Below, piece after piece: positions 27,200-35,130 of a stretch of 64,000 nucleotides of DNA. Every line of letters starts with the position of its first letter. Position 1 is the first letter of the stretch. The stretch is from Nevskiaceae bacterium (lineage in GTDB: Bacteria > Pseudomonadota > Gammaproteobacteria > Steroidobacterales > Steroidobacteraceae): NCBI GenBank assembly GCA_024234075.1, contig JACKOV010000003.1, positions 620,001-684,000 of the forward strand, read 5' to 3'. The position numbers were made by a program, and so were the translations under genes. The notes under the pieces were generated by a model that was given only the letters and a program-made list of their open reading frames with translations, did not search any database and was not told the DNA's origin.

Positions 27200-28144
27200 A
27201 TGAGTGCGGATGTGCTGGTGATCGCTGGCGAGAAGCTGGCTCGCTACGGCTTCGGCGATGGCCATCCCTTCGGCCCCGACCGCCACGCTGCGTTCTATCG
27301 CGAGTTCGAGGCGCGTGGCTTGCACCGTCGGGTCGAGGTGCAGGAGACGCGGGCGGCGACCGAAGCGGAGCTGCTGGCTTTCCATACCCCGGAGCATCTC
27401 GCCCGGGTCAGGGAGAAATCGGCGACCGGCCAGGGCTGTCTCGACGGCGGCGACACGCCGGCCTATCGGGGGGTGTTCGAAGCGGCGGCCTATGTCGTGG
27501 GCGGCACCCTCAAGGCGGCCGAGGCGATCATGGCCGGCAGGGCCCGGCGGGCGTTCGTGCCCATTGCCGGGCTACACCACGCCGGCCGCAACCATTCGGC
27601 GGGTTTTTGCGTGTTCAACGATTGCGGGGTCGCGATCGAACTGCTGCGCGCCCGCCACGGCCTGAGCCGGATCGCCTATGTCGATATCGACGCCCATCAC
27701 GGCGACGGCGTGTTCTATGCATTCGAAGCCGATCCGCAACTGATTTTTGCCGACCTGCACGAAGATGGCCGCCATCTCTACCCCGGTACCGGCTCGCCCG
27801 AGGAGACCGGCAAGGGTGCTGCGGTCGGCACCAAGCTCAATGTGGCCTTGCCGCCCGGTGCCGACACGGCGGCGTTCGAGGCGCACTGGCCGGCGGTCCT
27901 GGCCCATGTCGAGGCGCATGCGCCCGAGTTCATCCTGCTGCAATGCGGCGCCGACAGCATCGATGGCGATCCCATCGCCCATCTGCGCTATGCCCCCGAA
28001 GTCCACGGGCGCGCCGCCCGCGATCTGGTTGCGCTGGCCGAGCGCCTGGGGCATGGCCGCGTGTTGGCGACCGGCGGCGGCGGCTACCATCGCGGCAATC
28101 TCGCCCGGGCCTGGAATGAAGTGGTGGCGGGGCTGATCGGCTAG
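27200..28144 (+). CDS. Histone deacetylase-like zinc amidohydrolase
   Basis: Class II HDAC/AcuC-like hydrolase of 314 residues. The active-site elements are intact: GLHHAGRNHSAGFCVFND (His-His pair), YVDIDAHHGDGVFYAF (zinc Asp and His), CGADSIDGDP (second zinc Asp) and GGGGYH. Bacterial members remove acyl groups from polyamines, acetoin metabolites or protein lysine; the substrate here is unknown. ATG 27200 is the likely start. It is divergent from ettA and 69 bases ahead of glyA. Confidence 0.87.
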   Translation: MSADVLVIAGEKLARYGFGDGHPFGPDRHAAFYREFEARGLHRRVEVQETRAATEAELLAFHTPEHLARVREKSATGQGCLDGGDTPAYRGVFEAAAYVVGGTLKAAEAIMAGRARRAFVPIAGLHHAGRNHSAGFCVFNDCGVAIELLRARHGLSRIAYVDIDAHHGDGVFYAFEADPQLIFADLHEDGRHLYPGTGSPEETGKGAAVGTKLNVALPPGADTAAFEAHWPAVLAHVEAHAPEFILLQCGADSIDGDPIAHLRYAPEVHGRAARDLVALAERLGHGRVLATGGGGYHRGNLARAWNEVVAGLIG

Positions 28145-28155
28145 AATGCGCCTCC

Positions 28156-28175
28156 TGCCGGCGCAACTGCCGGCA
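28156..28175 (+). terminator. GC hairpin between the deacetylase-like gene and glyA
   Basis: TGCCGGC (28156-28162) and GCCGGCA (28169-28175) form a perfect seven-pair stem with loop GCAACT. No U-run follows, so it is at best a weak terminator or a leader hairpin of glyA. A TAGAAT hexamer at 28142-28147, before it, could be a glyA -10. Confidence 0.35.
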
Positions 28176-28213
28176 CCCTGTTCCCCTGCCAGTTTTTCTT
28201 CCGAGGTCTGCCG

Positions 28214-29470
28214 ATGTTCCGGACCAGCATGGTCATCGAAGGTTTCGATCCCGAACTCGCCGGCGCGATCCGCGCCGAGGCCGAGCGCCAGGAACATCAC
28301 ATCGAGCTGATCGCCTCGGAGAACTACGCCAGCCCCCGCGTGCTCGAGGCGCAGGGCTCGGTGCTGACCAACAAGTACGCCGAGGGTTATCCGGGCAAGC
28401 GCTACTACGGCGGCTGCGAGTTCGTCGACATCGCCGAGAGCCTGGCGATCGAGCGCGCCAAGCAGCTGTTTGGCGCCGACTACGCCAACGTGCAGCCGCA
28501 TTCGGGTTCGCAGGCGAATGCCGCGGCCTATCTGGCGCTGCTGCAGCCGGGCGACACCGTGCTCGGCATGAGCCTCGATCACGGCGGCCATCTGACGCAC
28601 GGCGCCAAGGTCAATTTTTCCGGCAAGCTGTTCAAGGCCGTGCAGTACGGCATCCGCCCCGACAACGGCGAGATCGACTACGACGCGCTCGAGCGGCAAG
28701 CGCTCGAGACCCGGCCGCGGATGATCATCGCGGGCTTCTCGGCCTATTCGCGCACGCTGGATTTCCCGCGGTTCCGCGCGATCGCCGACCAGGTCGGCGC
28801 CTATCTGATGGTCGACATGGCGCATGTCGCCGGCCTCGTGGCCGCGGGCTGCTACCCGAACCCGGTGCCGTACGCGGACGTGGTCACCACCACCACCCAC
28901 AAGACGCTGCGCGGCCCGCGCGGCGGCCTGATTCTCGCCCGGGCCAATGATGCCTTGACCAAGAAGTTCAACTCGCTGGTCTTCCCGGGCACCCAGGGTG
29001 GCCCGTTGATGCACGTGATCGCCGCCAAGGCGGTCGCTTTCCTCGAGGCGCTGCAGCCCGAGTTCAAGACGTATCAGCAGCAGGTCCTGCGCAACGCGCA
29101 GGCCATGGCCGAGCGCCTGATCGCGCGTGGCTACCGCATCGTCTCCGGCGGCACTGACAATCACCTGTTCCTGATCGACCTGTCGGACAAGAACATCACC
29201 GGCAAGGATGCGGATGCGGCGCTGGGTCGGGCCAACATCACGGTCAACAAGAACGCGGTGCCCAACGATCCGCGCCCGCCGATGATCACCAGCGGCCTGC
29301 GGATCGGCACGCCGGCGGCGACCACGCGGGGCTTCCGCGAGGCCGAAGTGCGGCAGGTCGCCGACTGGATCGCCGACGTGCTCGATGCCGAGGGTGCCGA
29401 AGCGACCCTCGAACGTGTGCGTGGCGAGGTCGTCGCGCTCTGCAAGCGCTTCCCGGTCTACGGCTCCTGA
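28214..29470 (+). CDS. glyA: Serine hydroxymethyltransferase
   Basis: PLP enzyme of 418 residues converting serine and tetrahydrofolate to glycine and methylene-THF. Landmarks are IELIASENYASPRVLEAQGS near residue 32, YYGGCEFVDIAE, NVQPHSGSQANAA and the PLP lysine Lys230 in TTTTHKTLRGPRGG. Length matches the family (417). nrdR and the riboflavin genes follow in the order common to gammaproteobacteria, supplying one-carbon units and cofactors. Confidence 0.97.
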   Translation: MFRTSMVIEGFDPELAGAIRAEAERQEHHIELIASENYASPRVLEAQGSVLTNKYAEGYPGKRYYGGCEFVDIAESLAIERAKQLFGADYANVQPHSGSQANAAAYLALLQPGDTVLGMSLDHGGHLTHGAKVNFSGKLFKAVQYGIRPDNGEIDYDALERQALETRPRMIIAGFSAYSRTLDFPRFRAIADQVGAYLMVDMAHVAGLVAAGCYPNPVPYADVVTTTTHKTLRGPRGGLILARANDALTKKFNSLVFPGTQGGPLMHVIAAKAVAFLEALQPEFKTYQQQVLRNAQAMAERLIARGYRIVSGGTDNHLFLIDLSDKNITGKDADAALGRANITVNKNAVPNDPRPPMITSGLRIGTPAATTRGFREAEVRQVADWIADVLDAEGAEATLERVRGEVVALCKRFPVYGS

Positions 29471-29524
29471 GGGCCGGAACCAGGATGGGGAGCGCGGCGC
29501 AGCCCCTGACTGGATCGAGCCGAT

Positions 29525-30124
29525 ATGTACTGTCCTTTTTGCAGCCACGTCGAGACCAAGGTCAACGATTCGCGGCTGGCTGCCGAGGGGCGTCAGATCC
29601 GGCGGCGGCGCGAATGCCTCTCCTGCGGCGAGCGGTTCACGACCTTCGAGACCGCTGAACTGGTGATGCCGCTGATCATCAAGAGCGATCAGACCCGCGA
29701 GCCGTTCGACGAGCAGAAGCTGCGCTCGGGCTTGCTGAAGGCGCTCGAGAAACGTCCGGTCGCACAGGATGCGGTCGAGGAAGCGATCGCCCGGATAGGT
29801 CACAAGCTGCGCAGCCTGGGCGAGCGCGAGCTGCCCTCGCGCCATGTGGGTGAGTTGGTGATGGAAGAGCTGCGACACCTGGACGAAGTCGCCTATGTAC
29901 GCTTCGCGTCGGTGTACCGCAGCTTCCAGGACGTGGAAGCCTTTCGCGAGGAAATCGAGCGCCTGGGTCATCGCCGCCGGCGTGATCCGGTCGCGGGGCA
30001 GTTGTCGTTGCTCGGTGGCGAGTCGGCGACCGCAGGCGCGACGGCGTCGTCGACATCGCCGGCACGGGCTGGTGCGGCGTCGGCCCGCACAGGGCAGCAG
30101 AAGGGCCGCGGCCGTGAAAAATAG
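29525..30124 (+). CDS. nrdR: Transcriptional repressor NrdR
   Basis: Repressor of ribonucleotide reductase genes. A zinc ribbon (Cys3, Cys6, Cys31, Cys34; MYCPFCSHVETKVNDSR ... CLSCGERFTTFE) precedes an ATP-cone (about 45-140, FDEQKLRSGLLKALEKRPV), which senses ATP/dATP. At 199 residues it is longer than the usual 150 because of a low-complexity Ala/Ser/Gly/Lys tail after about residue 155. Its stop overlaps the ribD GTG by eleven bases, so it heads the riboflavin operon. Confidence 0.95.
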   Translation: MYCPFCSHVETKVNDSRLAAEGRQIRRRRECLSCGERFTTFETAELVMPLIIKSDQTREPFDEQKLRSGLLKALEKRPVAQDAVEEAIARIGHKLRSLGERELPSRHVGELVMEELRHLDEVAYVRFASVYRSFQDVEAFREEIERLGHRRRRDPVAGQLSLLGGESATAGATASSTSPARAGAASARTGQQKGRGREK

Positions 30125-31292
30125 CCTGCGTGAGGCCGGCCCCGCGGGCGATGTCTCGAACGCGGCACCTTTCGAACCCGGCGAGCGGCGATGGATGGCG
30201 CGCGCGCTGCAGCTCGCGGCCCTGGGTCGCGACAGCAGCCAGCCGAATCCGCGCGTCGGTTGCGTGCTGGTGCACGAGGGCGAGCGGGTCGGCGAGGGCT
30301 GGCATCGCCGGGCCGGCGAGCCGCATGCCGAAGTGTTCGCGATCCAGGCCGCCGGCGCGCGGGCCCGGGGGGCGACCGCGTACGTGACGCTGGAACCCTG
30401 CAATCATCACGGCCGCACGCCGCCCTGCACCGAGGCATTGATCGCCGCGGGCGTCGCCCGGGTCGTCTATGCCGTCGCCGATCCCGACCCGCGGGTCGAC
30501 GGCGGCGGTGCGGCCCGTCTGCGGGCTGCCGGCATCGAGGTGGCTGCAGGTCTGCTCGAAGCCGAGGCGACCGAGATGAACCTCGGCTTTCTCAGCCGCC
30601 TGCAGCGTGGCCGTCCCTGGCTGCGTCTGAAGCTCGCTGCCAGTCTCGATGGGCGTACTGCGCTCGCCAGCGGCGAGAGCCAGTGGATTTCGAGCGCCGA
30701 ATCGCGCGAGGACGTGCAGGCCTGGCGGGCGCAAAGTGCGGCGATCCTGACGGGTGTGGGCACCGTCCTGGCCGACGATCCGGCGCTGACGGTGCGCCGC
30801 GGCGAGTCGCCGCGCCAGCCGCTGCGGGTCGTGCTCGACAGCCGGCTGCGCACGCCGGCCACGGCGCGCGTGCTGACCGGGCCCGGCGAGAGCTGTCTGT
30901 TTGCGGTCGATGCCGTGGCAGGTGGGTCGAGGCAGCTTGCTGGCACATCGCTGTCGCCGGGGGCGCTGCCGCCAGGCGCCACGATCGAACGCCTGCCGGC
31001 CGGAGCCGATGGCCGCCCGGCCTTGCTCGACGTGTTGCAGCGGCTTGCGGCGCGGCAGATCAACGAGATCTGGACCGAAGCCGGCCCGACGCTGGCCGGC
31101 GCACTGCTCGTCGGCGGGCTGGTGGATGAGCTGGTGCTGTACCTGGCGCCGACGCTGCTCGGGCCGGATGCCCGCCCGCTGGCGCAGCTGCCGCTGCTCG
31201 GCCGGCTCGCGGACCGCCCGCTGTGGCGGATCCACGATCTGCGGGCGGTCGGCCCGGATGCCCGTATCATGCTGCGGCCAGGAGGCCTTTGA
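30114..31292 (+). CDS. ribD: Bifunctional riboflavin deaminase/reductase RibD
   Basis: Enzyme of 392 residues for the second and third steps of riboflavin synthesis. The N-terminal deaminase (about 25-165) has the zinc site PHAEVFAI (His-Ala-Glu) and LEPCNHHGRTPPC; the C-terminal reductase (about 170-390) has LKLAASLDGRTALASGESQW and the NADPH-binding GVGTVLADDP. The GTG at 30114 overlaps the end of nrdR and gives coupling; an internal ATG at 30195 (MARALQLA) is an alternative start still ahead of the deaminase core. Confidence 0.93.
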   Translation: MKNSLREAGPAGDVSNAAPFEPGERRWMARALQLAALGRDSSQPNPRVGCVLVHEGERVGEGWHRRAGEPHAEVFAIQAAGARARGATAYVTLEPCNHHGRTPPCTEALIAAGVARVVYAVADPDPRVDGGGAARLRAAGIEVAAGLLEAEATEMNLGFLSRLQRGRPWLRLKLAASLDGRTALASGESQWISSAESREDVQAWRAQSAAILTGVGTVLADDPALTVRRGESPRQPLRVVLDSRLRTPATARVLTGPGESCLFAVDAVAGGSRQLAGTSLSPGALPPGATIERLPAGADGRPALLDVLQRLAARQINEIWTEAGPTLAGALLVGGLVDELVLYLAPTLLGPDARPLAQLPLLGRLADRPLWRIHDLRAVGPDARIMLRPGGL

Positions 31293-31293
31293 C

Positions 31294-31914
31294 GTGTTCA
31301 CCGGAATCATCCGCGACGTGGGTACCGTGCGCCGGCTCGAGCCGCGCGGCGGCGACGTGCGGTTGTGGATCGACGTCGCCGCGCTGCCGATGGCGGACGT
31401 GGTGGAGGGCGACAGCATCTGCGTCAGCGGCTGCTGTCTGACGGCACTGGAGGTTGCTGCCGGGGGTTTTGCCGCCGATGTCTCGCGCGAGACACTGTCC
31501 CTGACCACGCTCGGCGAGCTGGTCGCGGGTGCGCGGGTCAATCTGGAGCCGGCGCTCAGGGCCGGCGATCCGCTCGGCGGCCATCTGGTCTCGGGCCATG
31601 TCGACGGGGTCGGCGAGCTGCGGGCGATGGATGGCGATGCGCGTTCGGTGCGCATGCGCCTGCGTTGCCCGCCGGCACTGTCGCGCTACGTCGCGCGCAA
31701 GGGCTCGATCGCGATCGACGGCGTGAGCCTGACCGTCAACGAGGTCGACGGCGACGAGTTCGGCGTCAACCTGATTCCGCACACCCAGGCGGTGACCACG
31801 CTCGGCGAGTTCCGTGTCGGTCGCCGCGTCAATCTCGAGATCGACCAGGTTGCGCGCTACGTTGAGCGGTTGCTCGGTGCGCAGCACGGCACGCCGCCGC
31901 AGCCGGCGCACTGA
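31294..31914 (+). CDS. ribE: Riboflavin synthase alpha chain
   Basis: Protein of 206 residues made of two homologous lumazine-binding barrels (about 1-97 and 98-195). It catalyses the last step, dismutation of two lumazines to riboflavin. It starts VFTGIIRDVGTV, and each half has a G-D-S-I-x-V-S-G or K-G-S-I-A-I-D-G-V-S-L-T motif. The GTG start has a perfect AGGAGG at 31280-31285, inside the end of ribD. The same gene is called ribC in E. coli nomenclature. Confidence 0.95.
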   Translation: MFTGIIRDVGTVRRLEPRGGDVRLWIDVAALPMADVVEGDSICVSGCCLTALEVAAGGFAADVSRETLSLTTLGELVAGARVNLEPALRAGDPLGGHLVSGHVDGVGELRAMDGDARSVRMRLRCPPALSRYVARKGSIAIDGVSLTVNEVDGDEFGVNLIPHTQAVTTLGEFRVGRRVNLEIDQVARYVERLLGAQHGTPPQPAH

Positions 31915-31931
31915 CTGCAGGAGCACCGAGC

Positions 31932-33095
31932 ATGCACATCGTACGCAACGACGCCGCCGCCGCGGCCACGCAGGCCGGCGGCCTCAACAGTGTCGAGGAG
32001 ATCCTGGCCGATCTCGCCGCCGGCAAGATGGTCGTCATCATGGACGACGAGCAGCGCGAGAACGAAGGCGATCTGCTGATGGCAGCGAGCCTGGTACGGC
32101 CGGAGGACATCAACTTCATGGCGCGGTACGGTCGCGGCCTGATCTGCCTGACCCTGACCCGCGAGCGCTGCCAGCAGCTGCGCCTGCAGTTGATGGTCAG
32201 CGACACCGATCTCGAACAGCGCACCAACTTCACGCTGTCGATCGAAGCGGCCGAGGGGGTCACCACGGGCATTTCCGCGTTCGATCGCGCACATACCGTG
32301 CGTACCGCGGTGGCGCTGGCCGCGAAGCCCACCGACCTGCGCCAGCCCGGCCACATCTTCCCGATCATGGCCCAGCCCGGTGGCGTGCTGACCCGCGCCG
32401 GTCATACCGAGGCGGGCTGCGATTTTGCGCGGCTTGCGGGTCTCGAACCCGCCGCGGTCATCGTCGAGATCATGAACGACGACGGCACGATGGCCCGGCG
32501 GCCCGATCTCGAGAAGTTCGCGCGCGAGCACGGCCTGAAGATCGGCACGATCGCCGACCTGATCCGCTACCGGCTGCGCAACGAGCGCTCGGTCGAACGT
32601 ATCGACGAGCGCTGCGTCAGCACCGAGTTCGGCGAGTTCACGCTGCTGGCCTACCAGGATCACGTCCATCGCGACGTGCACCTGGCGCTGGTGCGCGGCA
32701 CGATCGCGCCGGACGATCGGCCGCCGCCGCTGGTGCGGGTGCATCTGACCGATACCTTGCGCGACGTGCTCGGAATCGGCGGCGGCGAGGGGCGGCACTG
32801 GACGCTGCGCGCGGCCATGGCGCGGGTCGCCCGCGAAGGTCATGGCGTGATCGTGATCCTGCGCGAAGCCGAGACACCGCGGCAGCTGGCCGACACGGTG
32901 CGGGCGCTGTCGTCGGTCGACGAGCAGGCGCCGAAGCCGGGCGAGGGCAGCCCGGTGCTGCGCACCTACGGCATCGGCGCGCAGATCCTCAAGGACATCG
33001 GCGTGCGGCGCATGCGGGTGCTGTCCGCGCCCAAGCAGTTGCATGGTCTGGCGGCCTTCGATCTCGAGGTCGAGAGCTACGTGGACAATGACTGA
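31932..33095 (+). CDS. ribBA: 3,4-dihydroxy-2-butanone 4-phosphate synthase with degenerate GTP cyclohydrolase II domain
   Basis: Protein of 387 residues. The N-terminal DHBP synthase domain (about 17-215) is intact: MDDEQRENEGDLLMAA (acidic Mg site), LICLTLTRERC and AGHTEAGCDFARLAG (active-site His-Thr-Glu). The C-terminal half (about 220-385) has the fold of GTP cyclohydrolase II but lacks its three zinc cysteines: where C-x10-C-x-C is expected the sequence reads VRVHLTDTLRDVLGIGG. It should therefore make DHBP only, with a separate RibA elsewhere. Its end overlaps ribH by eight bases. Confidence 0.92.
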   Translation: MHIVRNDAAAAATQAGGLNSVEEILADLAAGKMVVIMDDEQRENEGDLLMAASLVRPEDINFMARYGRGLICLTLTRERCQQLRLQLMVSDTDLEQRTNFTLSIEAAEGVTTGISAFDRAHTVRTAVALAAKPTDLRQPGHIFPIMAQPGGVLTRAGHTEAGCDFARLAGLEPAAVIVEIMNDDGTMARRPDLEKFAREHGLKIGTIADLIRYRLRNERSVERIDERCVSTEFGEFTLLAYQDHVHRDVHLALVRGTIAPDDRPPPLVRVHLTDTLRDVLGIGGGEGRHWTLRAAMARVAREGHGVIVILREAETPRQLADTVRALSSVDEQAPKPGEGSPVLRTYGIGAQILKDIGVRRMRVLSAPKQLHGLAAFDLEVESYVDND

Positions 33096-33573
33096 GGTGC
33101 CCGCTCTGGCGCAGATCGAGGGCCGTCTCGACGCCCGTGGCCTGAAGGTGGCGATCGTCGCCGGCCGCTGGAACGACTTCATCATCGCGAGCCTGCTGCG
33201 AGGCGCGCAGGCCGCCTGGTCCCGCCATGGCGGTGCCGCGGGCGACCTCGCGGTGGCGCGGGTGCCCGGCGCATTCGAGCTGCCGGTCGCGGTCAAACGG
33301 TTTGCGGCCAGCGGGCGCTATCACGCGGTGGTGGCTTTCGGTTGCGTGATCCGCGGCGACACACCGCACTTCGACTATGTCGCGGGTGAAGCGGCTGCGG
33401 GACTGATGCGTGCCCAGCTCGATTCCGGAGTGCCCTGCATCTTCGGTGTGCTGACGGTCGATACGGTCGAACAGGCGCTCGAGCGGGCGGCGACCAGCCG
33501 GATGAACAAGGGCGGCGAGGCGATGGACGTCGCGATCGAAATGGCGGACCTGTTCCGGCGGGTCGGCGCATGA
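33088..33573 (+). CDS. ribH: Lumazine synthase
   Basis: 6,7-dimethyl-8-ribityllumazine synthase, 161 residues. It has VAIVAGRWNDFI near the start, VPGAFELPVAVKRFA near residue 55, VAFGCVIRGDTPHFDYV near 80 with the catalytic His, and FGVLTVDTVEQALERA. It joins the RibBA and RibD products to lumazine in an icosahedral or pentameric shell. ATG 33088 overlaps the ribBA stop; its own stop overlaps nusB by four bases. Confidence 0.96.
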   Translation: MTEVPALAQIEGRLDARGLKVAIVAGRWNDFIIASLLRGAQAAWSRHGGAAGDLAVARVPGAFELPVAVKRFAASGRYHAVVAFGCVIRGDTPHFDYVAGEAAAGLMRAQLDSGVPCIFGVLTVDTVEQALERAATSRMNKGGEAMDVAIEMADLFRRVGA

Positions 33574-34013
33574 GCCGCACCGTGCAGCACGATCCGCGCT
33601 CCGGCGCGCGTTCGCTGGCGCGCAAGCTGGCGCTGCAGGCCTTGTACCGGCTGCAGATCAACGAAGGGCCGTGGCAGGACGTGCTCAGCGAGTTCCAGTC
33701 GGCCGAGGACATGTCCAAGGCCGACCGCGAGTACTTCGAGACGATCATCCGCGCCGTCGCCGGCGAACGCGAGGCGCTCGATGCCAGCCTCGGCACCTGG
33801 CTCGACCGCAAGCCCGCAGAGCTCGATCCGGTCGAACATGCGGTGTTGCTGGTCGGCACCTGGGAATTGCGTTCGCGGCCCGACGTCCCCTGGCGCGTGG
33901 TGATCAACGAAGCCGTGACCCTGACGCGCCGCTTCGGCGCGACCGACGGGCACAAGTTCGTCAACGCCGTGCTCGATCGTGCGGCACGCGAACTGCGGCC
34001 GAACGAGCACTGA
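33570..34013 (+). CDS. nusB: Transcription antitermination factor NusB
   Basis: All-helical RNA-binding protein of 147 residues that joins NusE/S10 at boxA of rRNA operons. Landmarks are SLARKLALQALYRLQ near residue 13, PVEHAVLLVGTWEL near 88 and VINEAVTLTRRFGATDGHKFVNAVLDR near 110-135. The start overlaps the ribH stop (ATGA). This ribH-nusB-thiL order is standard. Confidence 0.96.
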   Translation: MSRTVQHDPRSGARSLARKLALQALYRLQINEGPWQDVLSEFQSAEDMSKADREYFETIIRAVAGEREALDASLGTWLDRKPAELDPVEHAVLLVGTWELRSRPDVPWRVVINEAVTLTRRFGATDGHKFVNAVLDRAARELRPNEH

Positions 34014-34042
34014 ACAGCGGTTTGCAGCTGCAGGTCCGATCG

Positions 34043-35026
34043 ATGGCACTCTCCGAATTCGAGTTGATCCGTCGTTACTTCGGTGCCGCCGGCGCAGCCG
34101 GCGCCGGCATGCTGCGCGACGACGTCGTGCTCGGCATCGGCGACGACGGAGCGATCCTGCGACCGCCGCCGGGACAGGATCTGGTCGCGGTCATCGATAC
34201 CGTCATCGAGGGCGTGCATTTCCCGATAGGTTCGGCAGCCGCCGCGGTGGGCCATCGTGCGCTGGCCGTCAATCTCAGCGATATCGCCGCGATGGGGGCG
34301 ACACCGGCCTGGGCGCTGCTGTCGTTGTCGCTGCCGCAGGCCGACGAAGCCTGGTTGCAGGACTTCGCCACCGGCCTCGGCCGATTGGCGGGCGAGCATG
34401 GTGTGGCCCTGGTCGGCGGCGATACCACCTGCGGCGCGCTGGCGGTCGGCATCCAGCTGCTCGGTTTCGTGCCTGCAAACGGCGGGCTGCGTCGCAGCAG
34501 CGGTGCGCCCGGCGACTGGGTGTTCGTTTCCGGCACACCGGGCGATGCCGCCGCGGGCCTTGCCATCGAGATGGGGCAGGCGGGACCGGGTGGCCTCGAC
34601 GAAGCCTGGTTGCGTGATCGCTTCCTGTATCCCACGCCGCGGGTCGCACTCGGCGGCCTGCTGCGCGAGCTGGCCAGTGCCTGCATCGACGTCTCCGACG
34701 GTCTCGCCGGGGATCTCGGCAAACTCGCTGCCGCCAGCGGCTGCGGGGCCGAACTCGACGTGACGCGGCTGCCGCTCTCGCCGGCGCTGATCCGCACGGT
34801 CGGTGCGGAGCAGGCGCTGGAGCGGGCGCTGAACGGCGGCGACGACTACGAGCTGTGCTTCACGATCCCCGATGCGCGGCTGGCCGAAGCCGAGGCCAGG
34901 CTCGCCGGGCAGCCGACGCCGGTGCGCCGTATCGGACGCCTGGTGTCAGGAAGTGACGTGAAACTGCAGCGGGCCGGGGCCGTGACCGGCAGCCCGCACG
35001 CGGGGTTCGACCACTTCGCCCGCTGA
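34043..35026 (+). CDS. thiL: Thiamine-monophosphate kinase
   Basis: ATP-dependent kinase of 327 residues making thiamine diphosphate from the monophosphate, of the AIRS/PurM superfamily. Landmarks are VLGIGDDGAILRPPPG near residue 28, AVNLSDIAAMGATPAW near 75, LVGGDTTCG near 125, CIDVSDGLAGDLGKLA near 215 and ALNGGDDYELCFTI near 265. It ends the riboflavin/nusB operon. pgpA, which often follows, is absent; a protein kinase gene comes next after 104 bases. Confidence 0.95.
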   Translation: MALSEFELIRRYFGAAGAAGAGMLRDDVVLGIGDDGAILRPPPGQDLVAVIDTVIEGVHFPIGSAAAAVGHRALAVNLSDIAAMGATPAWALLSLSLPQADEAWLQDFATGLGRLAGEHGVALVGGDTTCGALAVGIQLLGFVPANGGLRRSSGAPGDWVFVSGTPGDAAAGLAIEMGQAGPGGLDEAWLRDRFLYPTPRVALGGLLRELASACIDVSDGLAGDLGKLAAASGCGAELDVTRLPLSPALIRTVGAEQALERALNGGDDYELCFTIPDARLAEAEARLAGQPTPVRRIGRLVSGSDVKLQRAGAVTGSPHAGFDHFAR

Positions 35027-35130
35027 GTCCGGCTCCGCCGGGAACTGCGTCACAGCCGTCCGCGGCGTCTCTTCGTATCCTGACCGGGCTAGCTGCGGCC
35101 AAGTCCGGCTGCAGGGCGATCTGACGTTCC

